From NCBI GenBank assembly GCA_003577005.1, contig QEUW01000199.1, positions 1 to 13,452 of the forward strand: 13,452 nucleotides of DNA, written 5' to 3'. Source of the stretch: Chloroflexota bacterium (lineage in GTDB: Bacteria > Chloroflexota > Anaerolineae > Caldilineales > Caldilineaceae). Of the stretch, positions 5,916 through 12,801 are shown one piece after another; the stretch's first letter is position 1, and every line of letters starts with the position of its first letter. The notes below the pieces were generated by a model. That model was not told the origin of the DNA, searched no databases, and saw nothing but the letters and a program-made list of their open reading frames with translations. The translations under genes were made by a program, and so were the position numbers.

Positions 5916-7253
5916 TTAGGCTTGCATGGCCGCCATGGCGGCGTCCTGCGCCTCGTCCATCAGTTGGAGCACCGGCTCTTCGGTTGTCAGCAGCTTTGTG
6001 ATCAGATCGTTGTAGACGGTCCAGATCTTCTGCGGATCTTTGCGCCACTGCGGCAGCACGCCCAGGTCGGCGTTGAGCAGCAGATCGATGAAGATCAGGT
6101 CGGCGTCGCTGGCGCTTTCCTTGAGTCGTTCGAGCGCGCTACGGGTTGAGGGTTTCCACCCAAAGATGGGCGCCACCAAGTCTTGCACGTCGTCTTCGAG
6201 GAAGCAGCGACAGAGGTAGAGCGATTCCTCTGGATACTTTGTCTGCGACATGACCGACTGGATCACGTTGCCCACCACACCGGTCGCGGGGATACCATCC
6301 TCGTCGGGGATGGGGATCGCCGAGTACATGGCGTTCTCCAGCCCAGTGTCCTGGGCCCATTTGACATGCCACGAGCCACAGATCTGCATGGCCGAAACGC
6401 CCTGGAACAACTGGGTATAGACCTGTCCCTCATCAGGGTTGAAGCTCAGCCCGGGCGGTGTAAAGCGGTGGAGTTCGCGCAGGAAGGTCAACACCTTCTC
6501 GCTCTTGGGGTTGTTGAACCAGGGCTGTACATCTTCGGTCGCCAGGTCGGCGCCCGCCGTCTTGCTGTAGACGGCAAAACGCAAGATCCCCCCGATGAGA
6601 AAACCCACCGGCCCTTGCAGCGTATAGCCATAGTATTCGCCATTGCCGGCATTGGTAATCAGCTCGGCCTGTTCGAGCAGTTCGTTCCAGGTTTGCGGCG
6701 GCGTGGTGGGGTCGAGACCGGCCTGCTCGATCACGTTCGGGTTGCGCTCAAAGGCAAAACACCCAGTGACCTGCGAGATGCCATACATCTTGCCGCCGGT
6801 GACCGCCGCCGCATAGGTGCCCTCGATGAGATCATCCTTGATGTCGGCCACCAGATCATCCATCGGCAAAAACGCGTTCTGCTCTGCATAGGGCTGGATG
6901 TAGTTCTCGCCGACGATGATGTCGGGCGGGGTGCCGCCGAGCAGCGCCGTCACCAGGTTCTGGCGCAATTCCTCATCCCACCCCATGTTGACAAAGGTAA
7001 AGGTCGCATCGGGGTACTTGGCGTTGAAATGGGCGAGCACAGCATCCTGATACGGTTTTTGCGGCTCATTGGCCGGGTCCATGCCAAAGAGGCTCCAGCC
7101 AATCACCTCGACGGGCGCGGTGGCGGGCGCCGCGGCGCCCTGGCCCGGTGCCTGCGCCGGGCCTGAGGTGCAGGCGGCCAATGCCGCACCGGTGATCGTC
7201 ACGCTGGAAAGTTGAAGAAAGCGCCGGCGGGACAGACTCTGTGTGCGCATCAT
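5916..7253 (-). CDS. Sugar ABC transporter substrate-binding lipoprotein with Tat signal (SBP family 1, CUT1)
   Basis: From the ATG at 7253 (AGGAGG 8 nt upstream) the protein has 445 residues. The N-terminus has the twin-arginine motif SRRRFLQ (residues 8-14), a hydrophobic stretch and a lipobox LAAC with Cys28, so the folded protein should be exported by Tat and anchored by lipid outside the membrane. A Pro/Ala/Gln/Gly linker (about 29-49) precedes the mature domain. The body has the usual features of family 1 binding proteins: PDATFTFVNM, GTPPDIIVGE, a P.TWNELLEQAE segment and FNNPKSEKVL. It captures the sugar and delivers it to the two permeases encoded downstream. No ATPase gene is present nearby, so the importer probably borrows a shared MsmK/UgpC-type ATPase from elsewhere. 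An upstream in-frame start at 7295 would put 14 non-signal residues first and has no good ribosome site. Confidence 0.95.
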   Translation of the reverse strand: MMRTQSLSRRRFLQLSSVTITGAALAACTSGPAQAPGQGAAAPATAPVEVIGWSLFGMDPANEPQKPYQDAVLAHFNAKYPDATFTFVNMGWDEELRQNLVTALLGGTPPDIIVGENYIQPYAEQNAFLPMDDLVADIKDDLIEGTYAAAVTGGKMYGISQVTGCFAFERNPNVIEQAGLDPTTPPQTWNELLEQAELITNAGNGEYYGYTLQGPVGFLIGGILRFAVYSKTAGADLATEDVQPWFNNPKSEKVLTFLRELHRFTPPGLSFNPDEGQVYTQLFQGVSAMQICGSWHVKWAQDTGLENAMYSAIPIPDEDGIPATGVVGNVIQSVMSQTKYPEESLYLCRCFLEDDVQDLVAPIFGWKPSTRSALERLKESASDADLIFIDLLLNADLGVLPQWRKDPQKIWTVYNDLITKLLTTEEPVLQLMDEAQDAAMAAMQA

Positions 7254-7330
7254 GTTCCGTTCCTCCTGATTCGGTTTTTTACTCAATTTGGACAAAAGGG
7301 AGTGTTACGCCGTTCTACGGAAAGAATGAC

Positions 7331-7344
7331 CGGGCAATTGCCCG
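7331..7344. repeat. Perfect 14-bp palindrome in the transporter operon leader
   Basis: CGGGCAATTGCCCG is identical to its reverse complement. It lies about 80 bases after the predicted transcription start and about 78 bases before the binding-protein ATG. It could be an operator for a dimeric repressor or a small RNA hairpin; nothing in the window says which. Confidence 0.45.
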
Positions 7345-7429
7345 TCTTCCAGGCGCCAGTAGCTCATGACCGGACGCTCTGCCACAGGCCAGAGATCGCT
7401 GGTTGTCCACCATCGTATCCGCAGCTTGA

Positions 7430-7459
7430 GTAATACCATATCTGCATTTTCATTGTCAA
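7430..7459 (-). promoter_or_regulatory. Promoter of the sugar transporter operon, with LacI-like site over the -35 box
   Basis: On the minus strand a perfect -35 TTGACA (7454-7459) is followed after 18 bases by TATTAC (7430-7435), a four-of-six -10 box. The leader would be about 170 bases. The bases 7454-7469 read TGTCAAATCGTTTTCA, an imperfect palindrome about a central CG, like operators of LacI-family repressors that control sugar uptake. The operator reading is inference. Confidence 0.5.
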
Positions 7460-7475
7460 ATCGTTTTCAAACGCC

Positions 7476-7533
7476 CCAAGATGCCCAAGAAGCAAGATTT
7501 TTGGGAAAAACCTCGCTTCTTGGGCATCCTTGG
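7476..7533. repeat. Long inverted repeat (18-19 bp arms), dispersed hairpin element
   Basis: The left arm (7476-7493, containing ATGCCCAAGAAGC) and the right arm (7515-7533, containing GCTTCTTGGGCAT) are complementary except for one extra base. The 21-base centre holds TTTTTGGGAAAAA, itself a small hairpin. The core TTTT..GGAAAA..CC.CGCTTCTT also occurs at 10355-10379, so this is probably one copy of a repeat family dispersed between genes. Confidence 0.6.
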
Positions 7534-7619
7534 TCAAAAAGCATTCGCTAAAGTTTGCCAATAAACCAGCTACGGCTACCATCCACCTACAGTTTGAGCC
7601 ATCCGGCGGCCATCCGTGC

Positions 7620-7625
7620 TATAAT
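7620..7625 (+). promoter_or_regulatory. Consensus -10 box for a leaderless mRNA
   Basis: TATAAT ends six bases before the ATG at 7632, so transcription should begin at or next to the A of the start codon. No ribosome site precedes the ATG, which fits leaderless translation. No -35 at normal spacing is evident; TTGAGC at 7594-7599 would need a 20-base spacer. Confidence 0.6.
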
Positions 7626-7631
7626 TGAGAC

Positions 7632-9182
7632 ATGACCGCTAAGATGATCGATTTTCAGCAACGTCGCCAACTGGAACAGGCGTTGGCTAATCTGAGCAAG
7701 ACAGAAAACGAACTGGAACTCATCGAAGCTGCCCGGCGGATCGCTCACGAGTTTCCCTCTGAAACAGTTCTGCCGGCGCTTATCCGCCACCTGGACACCG
7801 CCGACAGCCAGACGCGCGGCGGGTTGGGCCATCTGGCCGCGCTCTTACCTCAAGAAGAGGTGACCGATGCCCTGCGCAGCGCGGCAGCCGACCGGCGGCG
7901 CAGCCCCCTGGCGCGTATGACCGCCACAGCCATCGCCCAGCGCTATTTGGGGGTCGAGTTCCCCGCTGCGCTCACCGGCGACCTCAACAGCGCCGGTGAC
8001 GCCGCCTTTCAAAGCCTGCTCGAAGCCATCACCGAGGGCAAACGCAACCGCCACATTCTGCTCGAATATGTGGAGCAGATGCGCGAGTTGAGCGAGGAGA
8101 TCGCTTTCCTGGTGATCGAGGCGCTGGGCCGCACCCCTCCAGCCGATCAGGTGGAACTGCTGCGCCTCATCGCCCAGGATCACCGGCTGCCAATCGCCCG
8201 AGCGGCGTTGGCCGCACTGGAAGCGCTGGCCTCAACCGAGGCAGGGCCACTGGCGATACGTGCGTTGCACACGCTCCAGTTTGTGCTGCCGGAGGATCTG
8301 GCCGCTCTGGCCGAGCGCAACATCCGCAAGCTGCGGATGGCCGGTCGCCGCCATGAACCGCTCGAGCCGGCCGGCTGGCGCAGCCTCCTCAGCCCCGCCG
8401 ATCCCAACGGCAACCAGACTGTCTGGTTGGTCAAGACGCCGGTGGAACAGGGGGAGAATGGTGTGTTGCTTGGCTTCACCGTCAACCTGGGCGTGGGCGT
8501 TGTCCGCTTTTTTGGCAGCGAAAGGGTGGAGACATCTGTATTGCCGGCGGCGCAACCACCCGGCCAGTTGATCACCCTCAATGACGACAGCGGCGGGCAG
8601 ACGACCGTCCTCACAGCACCGTTTGACTACGGTCGCTGGCTCGTGGCTGAGGCCATCCAGGCCCACCTGGCTGCGACCCCTCCGCAAGCTCTGCCCGGTG
8701 AGTTGCAACTGTACAATGACCTTATCTGGCAATTTGCGCCTCCACACCTCGCAGAGGAACTTCAGCCTTTCTGGAAGAGTGATGCGAATGTGGGCGCCAG
8801 CGCCCCCGAAGCGTTGGAGGCGGCGACCGCCGCCCTCTTTGCGCATCCAATCATGGCGCACTGGATGTTGCCGGGACATGCGATTGTCCAGGCAACGCCG
8901 GCAGCGGCGCGCCCGGACCCCACCTGGCCGCTGACCGAAATTGTTGGGGCACTGCTGCGCGAGATTGCCCGCTGGCCAGAGAGTGCGACATTGGGTCCTG
9001 CGCTCCAGCGCGCATTGCAGGGCCAGGCTGCCTGGCTCCACCTGGCCGGCGAAGAGGCGCTGGCGCAACAGGCGCGGCGCCTGGCGCAGGCCGTTCCCCA
9101 CTTGTCGATCCCGCAAAACCCTGTTCTGGCGCAGATGTTGGCCCGCAGCCTTCAGCGCCGGCCACCAAGCGCACAGAGATGA
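7632..9182 (+). CDS. HEAT-like helical-repeat protein of unknown function
   Basis: The 516-residue protein has no enzyme motif that I recognise. Residues about 43-240 are a run of paired helices in the style of HEAT/ARM repeats (for example LPALIRHLDTADSQTRGGLG and LPIARAALAALEALAS), usually a protein-binding surface. Residues about 255-335 are predicted to be strand-rich (GVLLGFTVNLGVGVVRFFG), and about 400-516 are again helical. There is no signal peptide or membrane segment, so it is probably cytoplasmic. The start at 7632 lies directly after a TATAAT box and suggests leaderless expression; Met5 at 7644 is the alternative and also lacks a Shine-Dalgarno. Its stop overlaps the next start as ATGA (9179-9182), so the two proteins are probably translationally coupled and may act together. 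The function is unknown. Confidence 0.85.
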   Translation: MTAKMIDFQQRRQLEQALANLSKTENELELIEAARRIAHEFPSETVLPALIRHLDTADSQTRGGLGHLAALLPQEEVTDALRSAAADRRRSPLARMTATAIAQRYLGVEFPAALTGDLNSAGDAAFQSLLEAITEGKRNRHILLEYVEQMRELSEEIAFLVIEALGRTPPADQVELLRLIAQDHRLPIARAALAALEALASTEAGPLAIRALHTLQFVLPEDLAALAERNIRKLRMAGRRHEPLEPAGWRSLLSPADPNGNQTVWLVKTPVEQGENGVLLGFTVNLGVGVVRFFGSERVETSVLPAAQPPGQLITLNDDSGGQTTVLTAPFDYGRWLVAEAIQAHLAATPPQALPGELQLYNDLIWQFAPPHLAEELQPFWKSDANVGASAPEALEAATAALFAHPIMAHWMLPGHAIVQATPAAARPDPTWPLTEIVGALLREIARWPESATLGPALQRALQGQAAWLHLAGEEALAQQARRLAQAVPHLSIPQNPVLAQMLARSLQRRPPSAQR

Positions 9183-10339
9183 CCGCAGCAGAACTCATCC
9201 AGGCTATCCACAACAGCGCAACGCGCGCCGTCATCGTGACCACTGGCGCCGGGTCGCAGGCGCTGGCCGATCTGCTCGCCGTGGGCGGGGCTAGCCGCAC
9301 GCTGGTCGAAGGGGTGATCCCCTATAGCATGGCTTCACTCGCCGATTTTTTGGGCCACACGCCCGAACAAGCGGTGGCCGCCTCCACTGCCCGTCTGCTC
9401 GCCGGCCGGGCGCTCACCCGCGGCCGCTGGTTGGAAGGAACCAGCCCCGTCCATGTTGGCCTGGCCTGCACCGCCGCCATTGCATCGGACCGCCCCAAAC
9501 GCGGCGAACACCGGGCGCATGTCGCACTCTGGCGCCCCGAACGGTTGGTGGAATTCAGTTTGCACCTGGAAAAAGGTGTACGCGACCGGGCCGGCGAAGA
9601 GGCATTGGTCAGCCATGTGCTCCTCAATGCCCTGGCCGATGCGTGCGGGCTGGCGGAGCGGCTTCCGCTTGCGTCAGGCGCCGGGGACCGGCTGGCGCGC
9701 GCGAGTTACGAGTACAGTGCGCTGGCCGACCAATTGCAGCAGGGCGAACGGTCCTGGTTCGGTCTGCGTGCGGATGGCGTGATTCTTTCGTCCGCAGAGA
9801 CACCACGTGTCATTGTGGCTGGCTCGTTCAACCCACTACACGAAGGGCATTTGGGCATGGCGCACGCTGCCGGACAACTCTTGGATAGCCACTTGGAGGG
9901 CACGGTCACATTCGAGTTGTCCGCCGCCAATGTGGACAAGCCGCCGCTGCCGCCCGCCACCATACTCGACCGCATCGCCCAGTTCGCCGGGCGTTACCCG
10001 GTCTGTGTGAGCAATGCGCCCACGTACGTAGAGAAGGCGCGTCTCTATCCTGGCGCCACCTTTGTCGTCGGCTACGACACAGCGGTGCGCATCTTTGACC
10101 CCAAGTATTATCAGAATAGCGCCAAGCAGATGATGGCCGCCCTCGACGAATTGCGTGAGCAAGGCTGCCGTTTCCTGGTCGCCGGTCGCACCGATAGCCA
10201 GGGCATCTTCCGCACCCTGGCAGATATCGAGGTGCCACCCGCCTTTGCTGACCTCTTTCGCGCCATCCCCGCCGATCTCTTCCAATCAGATATTTCGTCG
10301 TCGGAGTTGCGGGCACAGGGTATGCGCGGCAGCCGGTGA
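9179..10339 (+). CDS. CinA/PncC-like domain fused to NadD-like nucleotidyltransferase
   Basis: The 386-residue protein has two domains. Residues about 3-160 resemble the CinA C-terminal/PncC fold (nicotinamide-nucleotide amidase), with alignable blocks VTTGAGSQALADLL, VEGVIPYS and VGLACTAAIAS. The usual ESCTGG serine segment, the lysine after YSN and the GIAGP loop are not kept, so this half is probably inactive as a deamidase. Residues about 208-380 are a nucleotidyltransferase of the NMN/NaMN adenylyltransferase type, with GSFNPLHEGH (215-224, HxGH-type signature), FVVGYDTAVRIFDPKYY (295-311) and ISSSELR (372-378, the ISSTxIR equivalent). It probably transfers AMP in NAD or related cofactor synthesis, with ATP. 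The gene overlaps the HEAT-like gene by ATGA, indicating coupled translation. The family is well supported; substrate and the role of the first domain are not. Confidence 0.85.
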   Translation: MTAAELIQAIHNSATRAVIVTTGAGSQALADLLAVGGASRTLVEGVIPYSMASLADFLGHTPEQAVAASTARLLAGRALTRGRWLEGTSPVHVGLACTAAIASDRPKRGEHRAHVALWRPERLVEFSLHLEKGVRDRAGEEALVSHVLLNALADACGLAERLPLASGAGDRLARASYEYSALADQLQQGERSWFGLRADGVILSSAETPRVIVAGSFNPLHEGHLGMAHAAGQLLDSHLEGTVTFELSAANVDKPPLPPATILDRIAQFAGRYPVCVSNAPTYVEKARLYPGATFVVGYDTAVRIFDPKYYQNSAKQMMAALDELREQGCRFLVAGRTDSQGIFRTLADIEVPPAFADLFRAIPADLFQSDISSSELRAQGMRGSR

Positions 10340-10350
10340 GTCTGAGCGAA

Positions 10351-10371
10351 GGGGCTTTTCGGAAAAGCCCC
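10351..10371. repeat. Perfect hairpin after the nucleotidyltransferase gene, second copy of the dispersed element
   Basis: GGGGCTTTTC and GAAAAGCCCC form ten-base arms around one base, twelve bases after the stop codon. GCTTCTTTGG follows. The core and right flank match the centre of the inverted repeat at 7476-7533. It may also end the upstream transcript, although no T-run follows. TAAAAT at 10382-10387 could be a -10 box for the next gene, but I see no convincing -35 box. Confidence 0.55.
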
Positions 10372-10426
10372 GCTTCTTTGGTAAAATCAAGCGATATTGC
10401 CAAAGTAGACCACAAAGGAGAAGCGA

Positions 10427-12049
10427 ATGCCCAAGCTGACCGGCGGCGAGGCGATTGTCAAGTCGTTGATTGCCCACGGTGTCGAGACGATCTTTGGTCT
10501 GCCCGGCGTACAGAACGACTGGTTCTACAACGCGCTCTATGACGAGAAAGATAAGATTCGAGTCATCCACACGCGGCATGAACAGGGTGCGGCCTATATG
10601 GCGTTGGGCTATGCGCAATCGACCGGCAGAGTAGGCGTCTACAATGTCGTCCCCGGCCCCGGTCTGCTCAATACGTTGGCCGCCCTTTCCACCGCCTACG
10701 CCACCAATGATAAGGTGCTCTGTCTCACCGGCCAGATCGCCTCGACCAGTATCGGCAAGGGTTATGGTTTGTTGCACGAGATCCCCGACCAGTTGGGGGT
10801 GCTGCGCTCGCTCACCAAGTGGGCCGAGCGGATCAACGCCCCGGCTGAGGCGCCGGCACTGGTGGCCGAAGCGTTTCGCCAGTCGCACAGCGGCCGGCCC
10901 CGCCCGGTCGGTCTGGAGGCGCCGCCCGATGTGCTCGCCGCCAAAGCCGAGGTAGCGCTGACGCCGCCGGTTCCACCTTCCTCTCCGCCGCCAGTGGATT
11001 TGGACGCCATCGACGAGGCCGCCCGGCTGCTGGCCGCGGCCAAACAGCCACTTATCTTTGTGGGGAGCGGCGCCATCGACGCCGCCGAAGCGGTGCGCGA
11101 ACTGGCCGAAGTGCTCCAGGCGCCGGTCATCGCCAGCCGCAGCGGGCACGGCATCCTCAGCAGCCGCCACCCGCTGAGCCTGCGTATGCCCGCTGCCCAT
11201 GTGCTCTGGCCGACAGCCGACGTCGTCCTGGCCATCGGCTCCCGCTTACAGGTGCCGCTCCAAAACTGGGGCTACGATGACGACCTCAAGGTGATCCGCA
11301 TCGACATCGACCCAACCGAGCACCAGCGGATCGCCAAACCCGCGGTCGCTATCACCGCACGTAGCCAGGAAGCGGTGCCCGCCCTGGTGGCCGCTGCGAG
11401 CAAGTATGCAGGTGTTCGGGCCTCACGCCAGGAAGAACTGGAGGCGCTCAAAGCGGAGATCGATGAGCGCAGCGCCTTCTTGGAGCCGCAGATGAGCTAC
11501 CTCAAAGCCATCCGCGCCGAGCTGCCCGAGGACGGTTTTTTTGTCGAGGAGATGACCCAGGTCAGCTATATCAGCCGTTTTGCCTTGCCAGTCTACCACC
11601 CCCGCACCTTTATCACCTGTAGCTATCAGGGGACACTGGGTTGGGGCTTTGCCACGGCGCTGGGCGTCAAAGTCGCCCACCCCGACAAGGCCGTGATCTC
11701 GGTCAACGGCGACGGCGGCTTTCTCTTTACCGTGCAAGAGCTTGCTACCGCTGTGCAACACAAGATCAATAGCGTCACGCTAGTCTTCAATGATGGCGCC
11801 TACGGCAATGTCAAGCGGATGCAGCAACAAAACTATGGCGGTCGTGTCATCGCCAGCGAACTGCAAAACCCCGACTTTGTCAAGCTCGCCGAAGCGTTTG
11901 GTGCGCAAGGGCTGCGCGCCCACACACCCGACGACTTGCGCCGCGCCATCCGCCGCGGGTTGGAGAGCGACCTTCCCACCGTTATCGAAATCCCCGTGGG
12001 GGAAATGCCCAGCCCGTGGCCCGTATCTATGTTGCCGAGGGTGCGTTGA
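10427..12049 (+). CDS. Thiamine-diphosphate-dependent enzyme, acetolactate-synthase-like
   Basis: The 540-residue protein has the three-domain layout of the acetolactate synthase/pyruvate oxidase superfamily. The N-terminal Pyr domain has FGLPG (23-27) and RHEQGAAYMALGYA, whose Glu52 is the catalytic glutamate that activates ThDP. A central domain (about 190-325) has FVGSG and the RIDIDP strand. The C-terminal PP domain has GDGG (428-431) and FNDGAYGN (454-461), which bind the Mg-diphosphate. The usual synthase segment after GQ (GQVP...) is replaced by GQIASTSIGKGYGLLHEIPDQ, so it is probably not the housekeeping IlvB, and no small-subunit gene follows. It likely decarboxylates or ligates an alpha-keto acid, substrate unknown. 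GGAG lies 6 nt before the ATG. The racemase-like gene follows on the same strand and may share the pathway. Confidence 0.88.
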   Translation: MPKLTGGEAIVKSLIAHGVETIFGLPGVQNDWFYNALYDEKDKIRVIHTRHEQGAAYMALGYAQSTGRVGVYNVVPGPGLLNTLAALSTAYATNDKVLCLTGQIASTSIGKGYGLLHEIPDQLGVLRSLTKWAERINAPAEAPALVAEAFRQSHSGRPRPVGLEAPPDVLAAKAEVALTPPVPPSSPPPVDLDAIDEAARLLAAAKQPLIFVGSGAIDAAEAVRELAEVLQAPVIASRSGHGILSSRHPLSLRMPAAHVLWPTADVVLAIGSRLQVPLQNWGYDDDLKVIRIDIDPTEHQRIAKPAVAITARSQEAVPALVAAASKYAGVRASRQEELEALKAEIDERSAFLEPQMSYLKAIRAELPEDGFFVEEMTQVSYISRFALPVYHPRTFITCSYQGTLGWGFATALGVKVAHPDKAVISVNGDGGFLFTVQELATAVQHKINSVTLVFNDGAYGNVKRMQQQNYGGRVIASELQNPDFVKLAEAFGAQGLRAHTPDDLRRAIRRGLESDLPTVIEIPVGEMPSPWPVSMLPRVR

Positions 12050-12053
12050 TGAA

Positions 12054-12093
12054 TGACGATAGACGATGGACGATGGTCTATCGTCTATCGTCA
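12054..12093. repeat. Perfect 14-bp inverted repeat made of heptamer units
   Basis: TGACGATAGACGAT (12054-12067) and ATCGTCTATCGTCA (12080-12093) are exact reverse complements around a 12-base loop. The left half is built of seven-base units of the form GACGAT(A/G). It fills most of the gap between the ThDP enzyme stop (12049) and the next ATG (12119). No T-run follows, so termination is doubtful. Confidence 0.6.
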
Positions 12094-12118
12094 CTTCCAC
12101 AAACAAGAGTGCCAAACC

Positions 12119-12790
12119 ATGACCAGGAAAATCACCTTACTCCACACCGCCGCCAGCAACGTCGCCACCTTTGACCAGCTTTTGCGCCAACTGGCGCCCG
12201 ATATTCCGGTCGAGCATATCCTCGACGAGAGCCTGCTGCAAGAGGCGCGCACAGCCGGGCAGATCACACCTGAGCTTGCCAGCCGCATCGGCGAGCGGAT
12301 TTTGGGCGCCAGCGAAGAGAGCGCCGTGGTGCTCTGCACCTGCTCCACCATCGGCGGGGCAGCGGAGCAGGTACGTCACCCCAGCGCCGGGCCCGTGCAA
12401 CGCGTGGACCGCGCCATGGCCGAGCGCGCCGTAGCGCTCGGTTCGCATATCGTCGTGGTGGCGGCGCTGGCGAGCACGCTGGCGCCCACCCGCGAGCTCG
12501 TGCTGGATGCCGCCCGGCAAGCCGGGAAGACGGTGACCATCACCGAACTGTTGTGCGAAGACGCCTGGGAGAAATTCGAGCAGGGCGACCAGGCCGGCTA
12601 CTGGCAGGCCGTGGCCGATTGTCTGCGCCAACATGCGTCCACGGGCGATGTGTTTGTGCTGGCGCAGGCATCTATGGCCGGTGCAGCAGATCTCTGCGCC
12701 GACCTCTCGGCGCCCATCCTGAGCAGCCCGCGGCTGGGGTTGGAGGCGGCCATCGCAGCGTATCGAGCTGCAGTAGGTGGCGACAACTGA
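12119..12790 (+). CDS. Asp/Glu racemase superfamily protein, second cysteine replaced
   Basis: The protein has 223 residues from the ATG at 12119. An in-frame ATG at 12053 lies in the inverted repeat and adds 22 residues unlike the family, so it is not used. The fold matches the Asp/Glu/hydantoin racemase superfamily: VVLCTCSTIGG (70-80) has the first catalytic cysteine, probably Cys75. The second-site motif, normally like LGCAGM, reads LAQASMAG (181-188), with Gln183 in place of cysteine. A two-base racemase mechanism is therefore unlikely; decarboxylase-, isomerase- or binding-type functions are possible in such relatives. Ribosome-site evidence is weak. It follows the ThDP enzyme by 69 bp and precedes the GNAT gene by 11 bp. 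Family is firm, reaction unknown. Confidence 0.85.
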   Translation: MTRKITLLHTAASNVATFDQLLRQLAPDIPVEHILDESLLQEARTAGQITPELASRIGERILGASEESAVVLCTCSTIGGAAEQVRHPSAGPVQRVDRAMAERAVALGSHIVVVAALASTLAPTRELVLDAARQAGKTVTITELLCEDAWEKFEQGDQAGYWQAVADCLRQHASTGDVFVLAQASMAGAADLCADLSAPILSSPRLGLEAAIAAYRAAVGGDN

Positions 12791-12801
12791 ACTGTGCGCA
12801 C

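Larger units (their letters stand above)
7254..7631. other. Divergent intergenic region between the transporter operon and the HEAT-like gene
   Basis: The 378 bp hold no credible gene. They contain the leader and promoter of the transporter operon (to about 7459), a perfect palindrome at 7331-7344, a long inverted repeat at 7476-7533, and the -10 box of the rightward gene at 7620-7625. These are listed separately. Confidence 0.7.

Noticed and set aside
5153..7166. Plus-strand open frames antisense to the MalF-type permease and the binding protein
   Set aside because: No ribosome sites or motifs; the opposite strand has strong, motif-rich genes with Shine-Dalgarno sites.
8232..9116. Minus-strand open frame antisense to the HEAT-like gene
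   Set aside because: Low-complexity Arg/Gly/Gln-rich shadow of a high-GC gene; no start signal.
10351..10387. Hairpin plus TAAAAT read as a full promoter of the ThDP gene
   Set aside because: No -35 box at acceptable spacing; kept only as a hairpin with a possible -10.
12553..12801. In-frame 83-residue N-terminal extension of the GNAT gene
   Set aside because: It overlaps the racemase-like gene, is Arg/Gly/Cys-rich like an off-frame reading, and the GNAT family begins near the ATG at 12802.
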